Shown: in pieces, positions 34,215 through 43,849 of the stretch
How positions within the stretch are numbered: position 1 is the stretch's first letter
Layout: each line of letters begins with the position of its first letter
Source of the DNA: Arcobacter sp. EP1
Lineage (GTDB): Bacteria; Campylobacterota; Campylobacteria; Campylobacterales; Arcobacteraceae
Reading direction: 5' to 3'
NCBI GenBank assembly: GCA_001655195.1
Contig: LPNY01000042.1
Span: forward strand, 241,909 to 305,908
DNA length: 64,000 nucleotides
Notes under the pieces: generated by a model
Database searches by the model: none
Told to the model about the DNA's origin: nothing
The model's input: the letters and a program-made list of their open reading frames with translations, nothing else
Made by a program: the position numbers and the translations under genes

Positions 34215-35681
34215 ATGATGAATAAAGAACTCCAAGATTCTTTAGAAATTCTTGACTCAGAGCTTAAGAAGCAGGGAATATCACGACGTGATGCATTTAA
34301 AGTAGCAGGACTTGGTTCTGCAGCATTTTTAATGGGAGGAAGCGAAGCGCAAGCGGCAACATCGGCAGTTGCAAGTGACGCAAAAGCTAAAATTGTTATT
34401 GTTGGTGGTGGACTAGCAGGTATGTCTACCGCAGCACGTTTAACAAATAGTTTATCTAACCCAGATATTACTGTGATTGAACCTGCTTCTAACTCTGTTT
34501 CATACCAACCAGGAAATACATTAATTGGTGCAGGAATTTATACGAAGTCTGACATTATGTATAACACAAAAGATTTTGTTCCATCAGGAGTTAAAGTAAT
34601 CAAAGACAAAGCAGTTGAATTTGACCCAGAGAACAACAAAGTTATGACAGCAAACGGTGAAACGGTATCATATGACTTTTTAATTATCGCAGCAGGTTTA
34701 AAACTTGATTTTGGAAGAATCAAAGGTTTAGAAGCTGTTGGTGAATTAACAACTTTAGGTGATGCTTCAAAACAAAAAGATGTTTTTGGTGATTCAGGAG
34801 TAACTTCTATTTATACAACTGATGGTGCGGTTGAAACATGGAAACAGATGCAAAAGTTTGTAGCCGATGCAAAATCTGGTAAAAAGGTAAAAGGAATCTT
34901 TACACACCCGAATACAGCTATTAAGTGTGGTGGAGCCCCAAAGAAAATCATGTACCTTACAAACTCACGACTTGAAGAAGCAGGTGCGAGAGCAAATGCT
35001 GAGTTAACTTTCTATCCAAATGGTGGAGCGATGTTTGGGGTAAAAGAGTACCACGATGCAATCGTAAACCAATTCAAAGCGCGGGATATGAAATGGCAAT
35101 ATAAACATAACTTAGTTGCCGTTGATGTTGCAAACAAAGTAGCTACTTTTGATAAACATTGGCAAGAAAAAGGTGAGTATGATGCAGATTTAGAAGAGTA
35201 CGAAATGGTAACAAAACATGAAAATGTGGAAGTTCCATTTGACTTTATGCACATCACTCCACCAATGAAAGCACCAGATGAAATTGGTAACTCTGCTGTG
35301 GGTTCTGGAAAAGGTTATATCCCAGTAAATAAAGAGACACTACAACACGTAAAATATAAAAATATCTTCTCACTTGGAGATATTGCAGCTGTTCCAATGG
35401 GTAAAACAGGTGGATCAGTTAGAAAGCAGTACAAAGTACTCGTTGATAACTTAATTGCTACAATGGAAGGTAAACCATTAACTTCTAAATATGCAGGGTA
35501 CACAGTATGTCCGTTGATTACGGATATTGGAAAAGTTATGCTTGCAGAGTTTAACTGGACAAAAAAACCAACACCATCGTTCCCTCTTGACCCAACACAA
35601 GAGCGATATATTTGGTGGTTAATGAAAGTTTATATGCTTAAACCAATGACACAATATGGAATGTTAGCTGGAAAAGCGTAA
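34215..35681 (+). CDS. sqr: Type II sulfide:quinone oxidoreductase-like flavoprotein with Tat signal
   Basis: A 488-residue FAD enzyme. A twin-arginine signal (SRRDAF at 23-28, then a hydrophobic stretch to AQA at 47) indicates export. The FAD-binding site is IVIVGGGLAGMSTA (60-73). The protein has only two cysteines: Cys238 in IKCGGAPKKIMYL and Cys432 in YTVCPLITD. These fit the paired redox cysteines of type II SQRs such as human SQOR. FSLGDIAAVPMGKTGGSVRKQ is the C-terminal FAD motif, and the hydrophobic tail (IWWLMKVYMLKP) could dock into the membrane. It would oxidise sulfide to polysulfide and reduce quinone. A strong terminator follows. Confidence 0.82.
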   Translation: MMNKELQDSLEILDSELKKQGISRRDAFKVAGLGSAAFLMGGSEAQAATSAVASDAKAKIVIVGGGLAGMSTAARLTNSLSNPDITVIEPASNSVSYQPGNTLIGAGIYTKSDIMYNTKDFVPSGVKVIKDKAVEFDPENNKVMTANGETVSYDFLIIAAGLKLDFGRIKGLEAVGELTTLGDASKQKDVFGDSGVTSIYTTDGAVETWKQMQKFVADAKSGKKVKGIFTHPNTAIKCGGAPKKIMYLTNSRLEEAGARANAELTFYPNGGAMFGVKEYHDAIVNQFKARDMKWQYKHNLVAVDVANKVATFDKHWQEKGEYDADLEEYEMVTKHENVEVPFDFMHITPPMKAPDEIGNSAVGSGKGYIPVNKETLQHVKYKNIFSLGDIAAVPMGKTGGSVRKQYKVLVDNLIATMEGKPLTSKYAGYTVCPLITDIGKVMLAEFNWTKKPTPSFPLDPTQERYIWWLMKVYMLKPMTQYGMLAGKA

Positions 35682-35720
35682 GCTATTAATTAATAACGAA
35701 TAATGAATAGTGAATAATTT

Positions 35721-35750
35721 AAAGCCTCAAGCAAAAGCTTGGGGCTTTTT
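35721..35750 (+). terminator. Rho-independent terminator after the SQR gene
   Basis: An 11-bp stem with one G-U pair (AAGCCTCAAGC with GCTTGGGGCTT) closes an AAAA loop and is followed by a T tract. It ends upstream of the small membrane gene, so that gene would depend on readthrough or on its own promoter. Confidence 0.9.
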
Positions 35751-35771
35751 TATTTTTATGAAGGAATATAT

Positions 35772-35993
35772 TTGAAGAAAGAACTTATTGTTGTTTTAGT
35801 TGTATTTTTGGTTTTAACATTAGGGATGCATCATAAAGAGTGGTTTTCAATGCCAATAGAACACTTATCAAACTTACCCCATGCAGGAGCATATGGTGTT
35901 GGATTTATCCACCCAGTTGTGTTTACATTAGCAGTGTATTTGATACTGTGGATTCCACGAGGGATTGCGAAAGCTTTTAAGAAGAAGTCTTAA
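35772..35993 (+). CDS. Small two-TM membrane protein of unknown function
   Basis: A 73-residue protein starting at TTG 35772, chosen because AAGGA lies 6-7 bases upstream and because the longer reading would begin inside the SQR terminator. It has a TM segment at about 5-18 (ELIVVLVVFLVLTLG), a short loop with HHKEWFSMPIEHLSNLPHAGAYG, a second TM (about 45-62) and a basic tail KAFKKKS. It is not recognised. The histidine-containing loop is noticeable. It lies just behind the SQR gene and may be a membrane helper, but that is inference. Confidence 0.6.
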   Translation: MKKELIVVLVVFLVLTLGMHHKEWFSMPIEHLSNLPHAGAYGVGFIHPVVFTLAVYLILWIPRGIAKAFKKKS

Positions 35994-36005
35994 TAGTACA
36001 TGCTA

Positions 36006-36494
36006 CTTTGTGAGTTTTTTGGTTAGGGTGTTTTTGTATTCTGTCTTTATATCGCAAAGAGGAGTACCTCTTCTCTCTATGTAACTTTTAGCGTAAAAGT
36101 AACCAAAAACGTCAACGGCTTCAGCGCCATGGGTTCCCTCACTACAAGTTTTTTATTTCTAGCTTGCGGAACTCAAATAAAAATGTGCTTTATTAGCACC
36201 TTTTTCTTTTCAAACAGTCCTCAGCTTTTCCCAAAATAAAAAACTCTCCGTTCGGCGCTTGCAGAGGTTGACAAGATAGGGATAAGGACATTTACATATT
36301 TAAATACCATTATCTACAAACTGGTGCCACTCTCAATAAAGATTCAGAGCTGTCTTTCAAAAAGGGAAACAGTAACAACAAAAGAAATCCCAACCTAATA
36401 GCGGAGCTACTGGGAAAGCTAATGGTAGGTCATCACATGCCAAATGAATTAAGAGAATAAATCAATATAACAAATACAACGTCAGTAACTAAAA
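36006..36494. repeat. Dispersed modular hairpin repeat, copy B (long form)
   Basis: A noncoding element of about 490 bases. In order it shows CTTTGTGAGTTTTT, GGTTAGGGTG, TTTTTGTATTCTG, TATCGCAAAGAGG with the hairpin AAGAGG/CCTCTT (36057-36072), and ACTTTT-AGCGT-AAAAGT (36084-36100). A GTGCT/AGCAC hairpin (36185-36199), CAAACAG, a conserved AAAAAGGGAAACAGTAACAA block (from about 36358), AATAGCGGAGCTACTGGGAA and CGTCAGTAACT follow. The same blocks occur in the same order in copy C at 62921-63510. No ORF with coding character runs through it. Confidence 0.8.
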
Positions 36495-36510
36495 ACACAA
36501 TTTTTGACAT

Positions 36511-36542
36511 AAAAAAAGGGTCAAGCCGAAGCTCAACCCTTT
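36511..36542 (-). terminator. Rho-independent terminator of the thrS-infC-rpmI-rplT run
   Basis: On the minus strand AAAGGGTTGAGC and GCTTGACCCTTT pair around a TTCG tetraloop, with two G-U pairs, and are followed by a long U tract. It lies 23 bases past the rplT stop. Confidence 0.88.
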
Positions 36543-36564
36543 GATTATTTATGCAAATTTAAAA

Positions 36565-36924
36565 TTATTTAGCTAGTGCTGCTTTTGATGCTGCTACTAA
36601 TGAAACAAATGCTTCATAGTCATTCATAGCCATGTCAGCCAAGATTTTTCTATCTAATTCAATTCCAGCTAATTTAATACCGTTCATGAATCTTGAATAG
36701 TTGATATCATTTAATCTACAAGCTGCATTGATTCTGATGATCCACAGTTTTCTGATATCTCTTTTCTTTTGTCTTCTATCTCTATAAGCGTAGACCATAG
36801 AGTGTTCTAATTGTTCTTTCGCTTTTCTAAAATGTTTTCTTCGACCGCTAAAAAATCCTCTAGCAGCTTTTAATACTTTCTTATGTCTTCTTCTTCTAAC
36901 TACACCAGTTTTTACTCTAGGCAT
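36565..36924 (-). CDS. rplT: 50S ribosomal protein L20
   Basis: A 119-residue L20. The basic N-terminal extension [30 protein letters not shown] and the globular part [40 protein letters not shown] are the family hallmarks. It binds 23S rRNA early in assembly and in many bacteria represses its own operon. The 114-base gap to rpmI holds two small stem-loops. Confidence 0.98.
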   Translation of the reverse strand: MPRVKTGVVRRRRHKKVLKAARGFFSGRRKHFRKAKEQLEHSMVYAYRDRRQKKRDIRKLWIIRINAACRLNDINYSRFMNGIKLAGIELDRKILADMAMNDYEAFVSLVAASKAALAK

Positions 36925-37038
36925 TCTATTTTCCTTTACCGTATATCTTTTTTAATATTAGGTGTCGCTCTTTTCAATAAGAGTCGAACTTGTCCACGTT
37001 TTCTGTGGAGGGACTATGTATTTAGTATTTGTTACTAA

Positions 37039-37236
37039 TTACGCTTTACAAAGCATTCTGTTAACTCGTGTTGCGTCAACGTCTGCTACTGTTTGTGGGT
37101 TTCTAAGATTTCTTTTTCTCTTTTGAGACATTTTAGTTAAGATGTGACTTCTGTAAGCTGATCCTCTTTTAATAGAACCATTTTTCTTAACTTTGAATCT
37201 TTTTAAAGCTCCACTGTTAGATTTCATCTTTGGCAT
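37039..37236 (-). CDS. rpmI: 50S ribosomal protein L35
   Basis: A 65-residue L35 starting at the ATG at 37236 ([20 protein letters not shown]), which has AAAGGAGA just upstream. A longer reading would add 14 unrelated residues. The family motif [18 protein letters not shown] and the basic [15 protein letters not shown] are clear. It is placed between infC and rplT as in most bacteria. Confidence 0.97.
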   Translation of the reverse strand: MPKMKSNSGALKRFKVKKNGSIKRGSAYRSHILTKMSQKRKRNLRNPQTVADVDATRVNRMLCKA

Positions 37237-37349
37237 GGTTTCTCCTTTTAAATTTGCATTTTTCTTACATACTAACAATTTAGTATTGAAAAAGTTTGAG
37301 ATTTTACTTAAAGTTTGCTTTAAAATAGTTTAAGTGAGTGTTTGTAGGC

Positions 37350-37373
37350 TAAGAGAGGTATGAACCTCTCTTA
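37350..37373 (-). promoter_or_regulatory. Stem-loop between infC and rpmI
   Basis: A perfect 10-bp inverted repeat TAAGAGAGGT/ACCTCTCTTA with a 4-nt loop begins about 11 bases past the infC stop. There is no U tract after it on the minus strand, so it is more likely a processing, stability or L20-related regulatory element than a terminator. Confidence 0.6.
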
Positions 37374-37383
37374 TAATAGAATA

Positions 37384-37923
37384 TTAGTTTTTGTGATGTT
37401 CGTTTTTAGGAACAACGTACATGTTTACAAATCGTCCCTCTTGTTTTGGTGCAGCTTCTCGTGCTCCAATTTCTTCTAGCATTGGCCATACTCTTTCAAG
37501 TACTTCTGCTCCTGCTTCTGGATGAGCCATTTCACGACCTTTTAAGAATACTCGACATTTTACGTGGTACCCTTTTTCTAAGAATTCAATAGCGTGTTTA
37601 ACTTTGTAGTTAATATCATTGTCTGCAATTTTAACCGAGAATTTAACCTCTTTAACAACGATAACTTTTTGTTTTTTCTTCGCTTCTTTTTTCTTTTTCT
37701 CTTGTTGGTATTTAAATTTACCATAGTCCATGATTTTTGCAACAGGTGGTTTCGCATCTGGAGCAATAAGAACTAAATCTAATCCTGCATCAAAAGCAGT
37801 TTTTAGTGCATCTTCTGTGCTAATAATTCCGTAGTTAGTACCATCATCACTTGTACATCTAATCTCTCTTGCAGTAATATCTTCATTCATTATTACTTCA
37901 GGTTTTTTGTTGTTTCGACTCAA
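37384..37923 (-). CDS. infC: Translation initiation factor IF-3
   Basis: A 179-residue IF-3 that keeps ribosomal subunits apart and checks start codons. The N-domain has [31 protein letters not shown], the linker is the Lys-rich [17 protein letters not shown] (about 93-109), and the C-domain has [43 protein letters not shown]. Its ATG overlaps the thrS stop (ATGA), so it is coupled to thrS. Confidence 0.97.
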   Translation of the reverse strand: MSRNNKKPEVIMNEDITAREIRCTSDDGTNYGIISTEDALKTAFDAGLDLVLIAPDAKPPVAKIMDYGKFKYQQEKKKKEAKKKQKVIVVKEVKFSVKIADNDINYKVKHAIEFLEKGYHVKCRVFLKGREMAHPEAGAEVLERVWPMLEEIGAREAAPKQEGRFVNMYVVPKNEHHKN

Positions 37924-39728
37924 ACTTCACATCCTTTTTTAATATCGTTAATCATTTGAACAAACTCGTCTTTGCTCACATTTGACTGTTCTCTTTTTCT
38001 TCTATCCCTTAACGCAACAGTTTGACCTGCTACCTCTTCATCCCCAAGTACAACGATCATTGGAACTCGTTGTTTTTCAGCCATTCTAACACGTTTGTTA
38101 AGACTTTCATTCATATCAAAGATTTTTGAATCAATCTCACTATAAATTAGCTCTTTTTGTAACGCTTTTGCGTATTCCACATGTGGTTGGGCAATTGGTA
38201 TAATAATTACTTCTGTTGGTGCAATTGCTAACGGAAACTCTCCAGCGTAGTGTTCTGTTAAAATCCCAATAAACCGCTCAAATGAACCAAGAATTGCACG
38301 GTGAATCATCACTGGTTGCTCTTTTTCACCTTCTGCGTTGATGAATTCCATTTCAAAAGAAGATGGTAAGTTCATATCAACTTGGATTGTACCACATTGC
38401 CATTTTCTTCCAATTGCATCAAGAATTTTAATATCAATTTTTGGTCCGTAGAATGCTCCACCACCTTCATCAATACCATATGCAAGGTTTTCAGAATCTA
38501 ATGCATCCATGATACCTTGTGTTGTTTTTTCCCAGAAACTATCATCCCCAATAGCTTTTTCAGGTCGAGTTGACACTTCCATTTCATATTCAAATTCGAA
38601 CAGTTTCATTAAACTATCAACGAATTCTAATACTTCAATAATAACATCTTTAACTTGTGTAGGTAAACAGAAGATATGTGCATCATCTTGTGTAAACTCT
38701 CGAACTCTAAACAGTCCGTGCATTGCACCACTAAGTTCATGTCTATGTACAACTCCATACTCAAAGAATTTTTTAGGTAAATCTTTGTATGAAACGAGAT
38801 CATTTTTGTAAATTTGAATATGACCAACGCAGTTCATTGGTTTAATCCCATACTCTTGTCCATCAATCTCAGTAAAGTACATGTTCTCTTTGTAGTTTGC
38901 ATAGTGACCAGATTTAACCCATTGATTTGCTTTTAAAATCTCTGGGGCTCGCACAGGTTCGTAACCTCTAACTCTATGCGCTTTGTATAATAGACGCTCT
39001 AATTTTCCTCGAAGTCGTGCTCCATTTGGTAACCATAATGGAAGTCCTGCTCCAATGTCATCATTAAAAGTGAAAAGTTCTAACTCAGTTCCTAATTTTC
39101 TATGGTCTCTTTTTTTAGCCTCTTCTAACATACGTACGTAATCATGAAGCTGTTTTTTATCAAAGAATGCAATCCCATAGATTCGTGTGATCATTTCATT
39201 TTTCTCATCACCACCTAAATAAGCTCCAGCAACTCGAATCAGTTTGTATGAACGAATCATCCGCGTATTTGGTAGGTGAGGTCCTCGACATAAATCTTCA
39301 AAATCACCCTGTTTGTACATGGTTAATGTGTCATCTTCGATACGTGAAAGTACCGCTTGTTTGAGCTCATCATCAGCAAATTTTCCTAAAATCTCTTCTC
39401 GTGATGCTTCATACCGTTCAATTGGAAGTTTAGCATTTGCTAACTCTTTCATTTTCTTTTCAATCTTTGGTAAGTCTTCATCATTAATTTTAGAATCTAC
39501 TTTGAAGTCGTAATAAAAGCCCTCTTTAACAACAGGCCCAACAAAAAATTTAGCTTCAGGATATAAGGCTTTGATAGCCTGTGCCATAAGATGAGCACAT
39601 GAATGTCGTAAAATCTCTAAAGATTCAGGGGAGTTATCAGCTTTAATTTCGTCTCCGTCTATACTTAAAGCTTCCGCAGTTTGAAGGTCGTATATTTGAC
39701 CATCATTTAATACACCAATTGGTTCCAA
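37920..39728 (-). CDS. thrS: Threonyl-tRNA synthetase
   Basis: A 602-residue class II synthetase starting at TTG 39728, with AAGGA just upstream. The N-terminal TGS-like region is short. The editing domain has [20 protein letters not shown] (about 42-61, HxxxH zinc/editing motif) and its partner CRGPHLPNT. Class II motif 2 is [28 protein letters not shown], and the zinc-binding Cys in MNCVGH precedes it. The anticodon-binding domain is C-terminal (about 500-602). It is the first gene of a translation operon with infC, rpmI and rplT. Confidence 0.97.
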   Translation of the reverse strand: MEPIGVLNDGQIYDLQTAEALSIDGDEIKADNSPESLEILRHSCAHLMAQAIKALYPEAKFFVGPVVKEGFYYDFKVDSKINDEDLPKIEKKMKELANAKLPIERYEASREEILGKFADDELKQAVLSRIEDDTLTMYKQGDFEDLCRGPHLPNTRMIRSYKLIRVAGAYLGGDEKNEMITRIYGIAFFDKKQLHDYVRMLEEAKKRDHRKLGTELELFTFNDDIGAGLPLWLPNGARLRGKLERLLYKAHRVRGYEPVRAPEILKANQWVKSGHYANYKENMYFTEIDGQEYGIKPMNCVGHIQIYKNDLVSYKDLPKKFFEYGVVHRHELSGAMHGLFRVREFTQDDAHIFCLPTQVKDVIIEVLEFVDSLMKLFEFEYEMEVSTRPEKAIGDDSFWEKTTQGIMDALDSENLAYGIDEGGGAFYGPKIDIKILDAIGRKWQCGTIQVDMNLPSSFEMEFINAEGEKEQPVMIHRAILGSFERFIGILTEHYAGEFPLAIAPTEVIIIPIAQPHVEYAKALQKELIYSEIDSKIFDMNESLNKRVRMAEKQRVPMIVVLGDEEVAGQTVALRDRRKREQSNVSKDEFVQMINDIKKGCEV

Positions 39729-39836
39729 TAAATTCCTTTTTTTCGTGTTTTATAAAATTTTTCTTCATTTTATCTCATTTGGGCTTAAATTTAATGTTAA
39801 TAATTATTTTTTAATATATTTTGGTTAAAATAGCTT

Positions 39837-40349
39837 ATGATTTTAAACTTATCCAAGATAAAAACAGAAGCTTTATTACTTTTTTGCAAAGACCTAATTC
39901 TCTCATATAAAGATAGTGAAACTATACTTTTTGAGGAAAATGAGGATATAGAACACTATATTCAAGAAGTGACAGAGGAGTTTTTGGTACAAATTGAAAA
40001 TGTTACTTTTCCTTCGGAACACTATTTATCAAACCGTAAACACTATCGTATCAAAGCGGTACTAGATGCGTATAATTATGTTAATCAAACCATTTCAAAA
40101 GAGCTGAAAGAGGATAGTCTGTTTAATCCTGCAATGTTATATTTTTCGCTGCTTGCTGTTTGGTTTAAAGAGTTAGATAAAGAGTCAAAATCAAAAGAGT
40201 ATATCTATTTTTTACTCTATCCATATGCTAACGTGTACGATAAATTATTAATAAATATTGATGATGAAAAGTTCAAAGTGATGAATATTGCTATGATTGA
40301 GATAGCAGAACGTGTGATTTATAAGTTGGAAAAACTCTCATTTAAATAA
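39837..40349 (+). CDS. Conserved hypothetical cytoplasmic protein
   Basis: A 170-residue, mostly helical, acidic protein with no signal peptide or TM helix. It is not recognised. The centre has YIQEVTEEFLVQIENV and SEHYLSNRKHYRIKAVLDAYNYVNQTISKEL, then LFNPAMLYFSLLAVWFKELDKESKSKEYIYFLLYPYANVYDKLL. A TAAAAT -10 box at 39826-39831 ends five bases before the ATG and no ribosome-binding site is visible, so the transcript may be leaderless. It is divergent from thrS and convergent with the DUF3373 gene. Confidence 0.6.
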   Translation: MILNLSKIKTEALLLFCKDLILSYKDSETILFEENEDIEHYIQEVTEEFLVQIENVTFPSEHYLSNRKHYRIKAVLDAYNYVNQTISKELKEDSLFNPAMLYFSLLAVWFKELDKESKSKEYIYFLLYPYANVYDKLLINIDDEKFKVMNIAMIEIAERVIYKLEKLSFK

Positions 40350-40377
40350 AAAGAAGGTTTCCCCTCTTTTTATTAAT

Positions 40378-41892
40378 TTAGAATCTATATCGAATATAAG
40401 CTCTAATATCTGTTGCTTCTTGAACCGCGCTATCAGATGCACTTGCCATGTCAATTGGCGCACCATTACTTCCAAAGAATGCATTACTTCCTGTATAGTC
40501 ATATTTAATTTTAGTAAATCGAATTGAAGCTGATAATGCTTTTGTTAACTCTTTATTATAATAAGCTTCCCAAGCAGTACCACGAGCAGCAATTTTAGAA
40601 CCAACCATGGTATCTTCACCATAAGTCATAGAACGCCAGTATTTACTCCCTTTGTTCCACTCTAAACCAAATCGTCCATTACTAAATCCATCAGGTACAT
40701 TAATTCCAGCCCAAATTGAGTGACCCTTTTCACTCTTTGAACTTCCTAACATTCTTTCACCATTTTTAGGGTGGGTAATACTTTGTGCAAAACTAATAAA
40801 GAATTTTGAATTATCTAAATAATCATTGATTTCATTACCAATTCCATCAACAACTAGACCTGCCGTCATAAACTCCATATCCCCCCAGTTGTAAAACTGT
40901 CCTTGAGTTTTTCCTGCACCAACATCCGTAGCATCAGCATAACCAATCATATTCCACGCTTTTGAGTAGTTTGTATGAATTGAGTATTGACCATCATCAT
41001 ATGGAACAAAAATTAACCCTGCCATATCAACATTTTTTGTTTGTGTTGTATCTACGGCGTAATCTGTTCCCGATGAATCAAATCGCGGTAAAGCATTTGT
41101 TAACCCTCGACCTGCACAAAATTTAACCCACATACCTTCAACACCTGTTAGTTTATCTAAGTTAAATCGAGCACTTGCTCCATCAAACTCAACGTTCACT
41201 GTATGAGCTAAAGCAGATTGTCGTTGTTGGTCTTCTCTAAAGTTTGCAAGTAAACCATCAGTCGATGGACGTCGTCCAACTGATGCAGTCCACGCAATAT
41301 CTTCGTTTCCAAAGAATGAGTCATTTTTGTATAACCAAAATGCTTGTTTTACATTAAGGGTATTATCTTCATTTGCATTTTCATTGGTAACCCAATCAAA
41401 GTTAGCATTTGCATTGGTACCATTGGTTCTTTGGTTACCATTTGCACCATCTCCATAGGCTTTCATGTAAGATAATCTTGCATAGAAAGATACATTATCT
41501 GTAGGAGCATATTTTCCATTTAACCAAAGTCTATTGGTAAGTAGACTGTTATTTTTAACCGTTGAACCATCTTTGAGTTTATAACTAATACTATCAACAG
41601 ATGTTCTAAAATCAACATCAAATTTTAAGTTATCCCCAGCACCATGTGCTTTAACTTTGTTGATTTTTTTGCTGTTTTTAGCAACCTTTTTTTCCAGTTT
41701 AACAATACGTTTTTCATCAAGTTGCGTAATGTTTTTTTCTGCACTATTTGCTTCAATCTTGCTCTCTAAAGCTGCTAATTGAGCTTTGAGCATATCGATT
41801 TGTGCTTTTAAATCGTCATGTGTGAGTTTTGCCCCAAATAGTGAAGTACTTAGTGCGGTAATTGCTGAAAGTGCAATTATGTGTTTCTTCAT
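40378..41892 (-). CDS. DUF3373 outer-membrane porin-like protein
   Basis: A 504-residue exported protein of the DUF3373 family found in Campylobacterota. A Sec signal peptide (about 1-20) is followed by a coiled coil (about 22-80; LKAQIDMLKAQLAALESKIEAN) that would trimerise or touch peptidoglycan. The rest is a series of amphipathic beta strands such as LKFDVDFRTSVDSISYKL and NVSFYARLSYMKAYGDG, ending in a strand with a terminal Phe (IRAYIRYRF), as in outer-membrane barrels. Substrate and role are unknown. It probably has its own promoter in the 146-base upstream gap. Confidence 0.8.
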   Translation of the reverse strand: MKKHIIALSAITALSTSLFGAKLTHDDLKAQIDMLKAQLAALESKIEANSAEKNITQLDEKRIVKLEKKVAKNSKKINKVKAHGAGDNLKFDVDFRTSVDSISYKLKDGSTVKNNSLLTNRLWLNGKYAPTDNVSFYARLSYMKAYGDGANGNQRTNGTNANANFDWVTNENANEDNTLNVKQAFWLYKNDSFFGNEDIAWTASVGRRPSTDGLLANFREDQQRQSALAHTVNVEFDGASARFNLDKLTGVEGMWVKFCAGRGLTNALPRFDSSGTDYAVDTTQTKNVDMAGLIFVPYDDGQYSIHTNYSKAWNMIGYADATDVGAGKTQGQFYNWGDMEFMTAGLVVDGIGNEINDYLDNSKFFISFAQSITHPKNGERMLGSSKSEKGHSIWAGINVPDGFSNGRFGLEWNKGSKYWRSMTYGEDTMVGSKIAARGTAWEAYYNKELTKALSASIRFTKIKYDYTGSNAFFGSNGAPIDMASASDSAVQEATDIRAYIRYRF

Positions 41893-41983
41893 TTTCTTCC
41901 CTTTAATAAATCTGTGTGATTAATTATATTCTTAAAGGAATTAACAAGTTCTTAATGTATTATTAAATTTTCTTATGATTAAA

Positions 41984-42014
41984 AAAGGCGAGGCTTATAC
42001 TAAGCCTCGCCTTT
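41984..42014 (-). terminator. Strong terminator after the haem-less cytochrome-like gene
   Basis: A perfect 14-bp stem (AAAGGCGAGGCTTA with TAAGCCTCGCCTTT) with a 3-nt loop and A/T tracts on either side lies 25 bases past the stop of the minus-strand gene at 42039 and upstream of the DUF3373 gene. Confidence 0.92.
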
Positions 42015-42038
42015 ATGGTATTTATAGAATTTGTTAAA

Positions 42039-42362
42039 TTAGCAAGAAGGAACATTTCCTGAATCATTTGCATACTCATAAGAAAAATCAAAAATATGTT
42101 TTTGCCAAGACTCTTTTATAGAACCTTCTTTTAGTTTTGGACAGATAGTCATGATCTCTGCTTCAAACTTCCCAGACTCCATAATTGACTGCCATTCATC
42201 TTGTGAATGTTTCGCTGCAAACTTTGCTCCTGTGATTCCACAAGCCTTTTTCATTTTCTTAGAAAATAATTTTTGACCCTTGACTGGATCCGCGCTTACA
42301 GCAGTTGTTGCAATACCTAATGCTAGTGAACTAGCAAGTACGATTTTTAGTAATTTAGTCAT
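42039..42362 (-). CDS. Cytochrome c-like periplasmic protein lacking a haem-binding motif
   Basis: A 107-residue exported protein: the signal peptide is 1-24 (ending AVSA-D). The mature part reads like a small class I cytochrome c (DPVKGQKLFSKKMKKACGITGAKFAAKHSQDEWQSIMESG), but there is no CxxCH. Only isolated cysteines in KKACGIT, MTICPKL and the terminal VPSC are present. Covalent c-type haem is therefore unlikely. Similar haem-less proteins are, as far as I recall, annotated as cytochrome c in this phylum. Function unknown; two cysteines could form a disulphide. Confidence 0.65.
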   Translation of the reverse strand: MTKLLKIVLASSLALGIATTAVSADPVKGQKLFSKKMKKACGITGAKFAAKHSQDEWQSIMESGKFEAEIMTICPKLKEGSIKESWQKHIFDFSYEYANDSGNVPSC

Positions 42363-42513
42363 AGTGACTCCCCTAATATTAATTTTGGTACAATTATAGC
42401 TTATGTAGATAAAAACATCTTAAAAATTTACGTTATTTTTGTGTAAAAATTGTGAATTTAAGTATAAAAAAAACTTATATTAAGTCTAGTTATAATTATT
42501 ATTGGAAAATTTT

Positions 42514-43845
42514 ATGAAATATTATATTTTAAAAGCTTTTGTTGAGTATTTGCAACAAGAGTGTCAGGTCATCAAATTTATTAAACGTGTTGAGAACAAT
42601 ACAATTTTTATTGAGTTTAATGATAAAAACCAAATCTATTTTGATATGACTAAAGGTAACTCTTTGGTTTATAAAAAAAATGAGAACTTATCAAAGAAGG
42701 ATTTCTTTGCACCTTTTGATACGCTTTTACAAAAACGTTTTACAAATGCACGTATAAATGAAATAACCCTGCACAATGATGATAAGGTGATTCGTTTTTA
42801 TGTACAATCAAAATCTTCTTATAAAAGTTTGACAACTATTTTGCAGTTTGAGTTTACAGGTAAACATACCAATATTGTAATTTTAGATGAGCAAACTATT
42901 GTTTTAGAGGCCCTACGGCATATTGATGGATTTAGTTCAAGCAGAATTGTACGCGTTGGAGAAAAACTAGATGAAATCCCCAAACAGAATTTTGTTCCTA
43001 AAATTGAATCCATTGATGATTTAAAAGCATTACTTTTTAATGTTTATGAAGAGAAAGAGGAGAAACTTTTAGCAAATATTAAAAAGCAAAAGATTATGCA
43101 ACTTAGTAAACAAGCGCAAAAAATTAATAAACTTATGGCATCACTTCCAAATAAGGAAGCATTGGAAGAAGAGTCCTTAATACTTTATGAAAAAGCCAAT
43201 TTACTTTTAAACCATCTTCATGAAATAAAACCGTATCAGAAAAAAATCATGGTCAGGAACTATCAAGGAGAAGAAATTGAACTTCTAATTGATACCAAAG
43301 GCAACCCTTCTGTATATGCTAACGAACTTTTTAAAAAAGCAAAGCGGGCAAAGAAAAAGAGCGAAAATGTGGCTATTGAAAAAGATAATTTGATGCAAAA
43401 ATTTGAGTTTTTTAATCGTATGATTGCAAATATTACCCAAGCAGTTACCCTAGATGAAATAGAGTTTTTAAACCCTAAAAAGCAGAAGAATCAAACCAAA
43501 ACAAAAAAAGCAGAACCTTATGAAACTTTTATTTTTCAAGGGTACAAAATTATGTTAGGTACCAATGAGTACTCCAATATCTATTTACTACAAAACAGTA
43601 AAGCCAGTGATTTTTGGTTTCATATGAAAGATACAAACTCTTGTCATGTGATTGTGCAAAATACAAAAAAGAGTCTGCCAATTGATGTGATATATAAAGC
43701 AGCTGAGTTATGTGTGATGTTCTCTATTGGTGCCAAAGGAAAACATTTGGTTGATTTTACTCAACGACGAAATGTTAAGATTCAAAATCGTGCCAATGTA
43801 TTATATAATCCTTACGATACCATTGATGTACATATAAAAGAGTAG
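42514..43845 (+). CDS. NFACT/RqcH-family ribosome quality control protein
   Basis: A 443-residue protein starting at ATG 42514 (MKYYILKAF); an upstream TTG would add four residues. It has the NFACT-N domain (FbpA-like; LKAFVEYLQQECQV, then LQFEFTGKHTNIVILDEQTIVLEALRHID), a long coiled-coil middle (about 180-310), and an NFACT-R domain (YKIMLGTNEYSNIYLLQNSKASDFWFHMKDTNSCHVIV, then AAELCVMFS). Bacterial RqcH binds stalled 50S-peptidyl-tRNA and adds alanine tails that mark nascent chains for decay. Older annotation would call it fibronectin-binding. Confidence 0.85.
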   Translation: MKYYILKAFVEYLQQECQVIKFIKRVENNTIFIEFNDKNQIYFDMTKGNSLVYKKNENLSKKDFFAPFDTLLQKRFTNARINEITLHNDDKVIRFYVQSKSSYKSLTTILQFEFTGKHTNIVILDEQTIVLEALRHIDGFSSSRIVRVGEKLDEIPKQNFVPKIESIDDLKALLFNVYEEKEEKLLANIKKQKIMQLSKQAQKINKLMASLPNKEALEEESLILYEKANLLLNHLHEIKPYQKKIMVRNYQGEEIELLIDTKGNPSVYANELFKKAKRAKKKSENVAIEKDNLMQKFEFFNRMIANITQAVTLDEIEFLNPKKQKNQTKTKKAEPYETFIFQGYKIMLGTNEYSNIYLLQNSKASDFWFHMKDTNSCHVIVQNTKKSLPIDVIYKAAELCVMFSIGAKGKHLVDFTQRRNVKIQNRANVLYNPYDTIDVHIKE

Positions 43846-43849
43846 TCAA

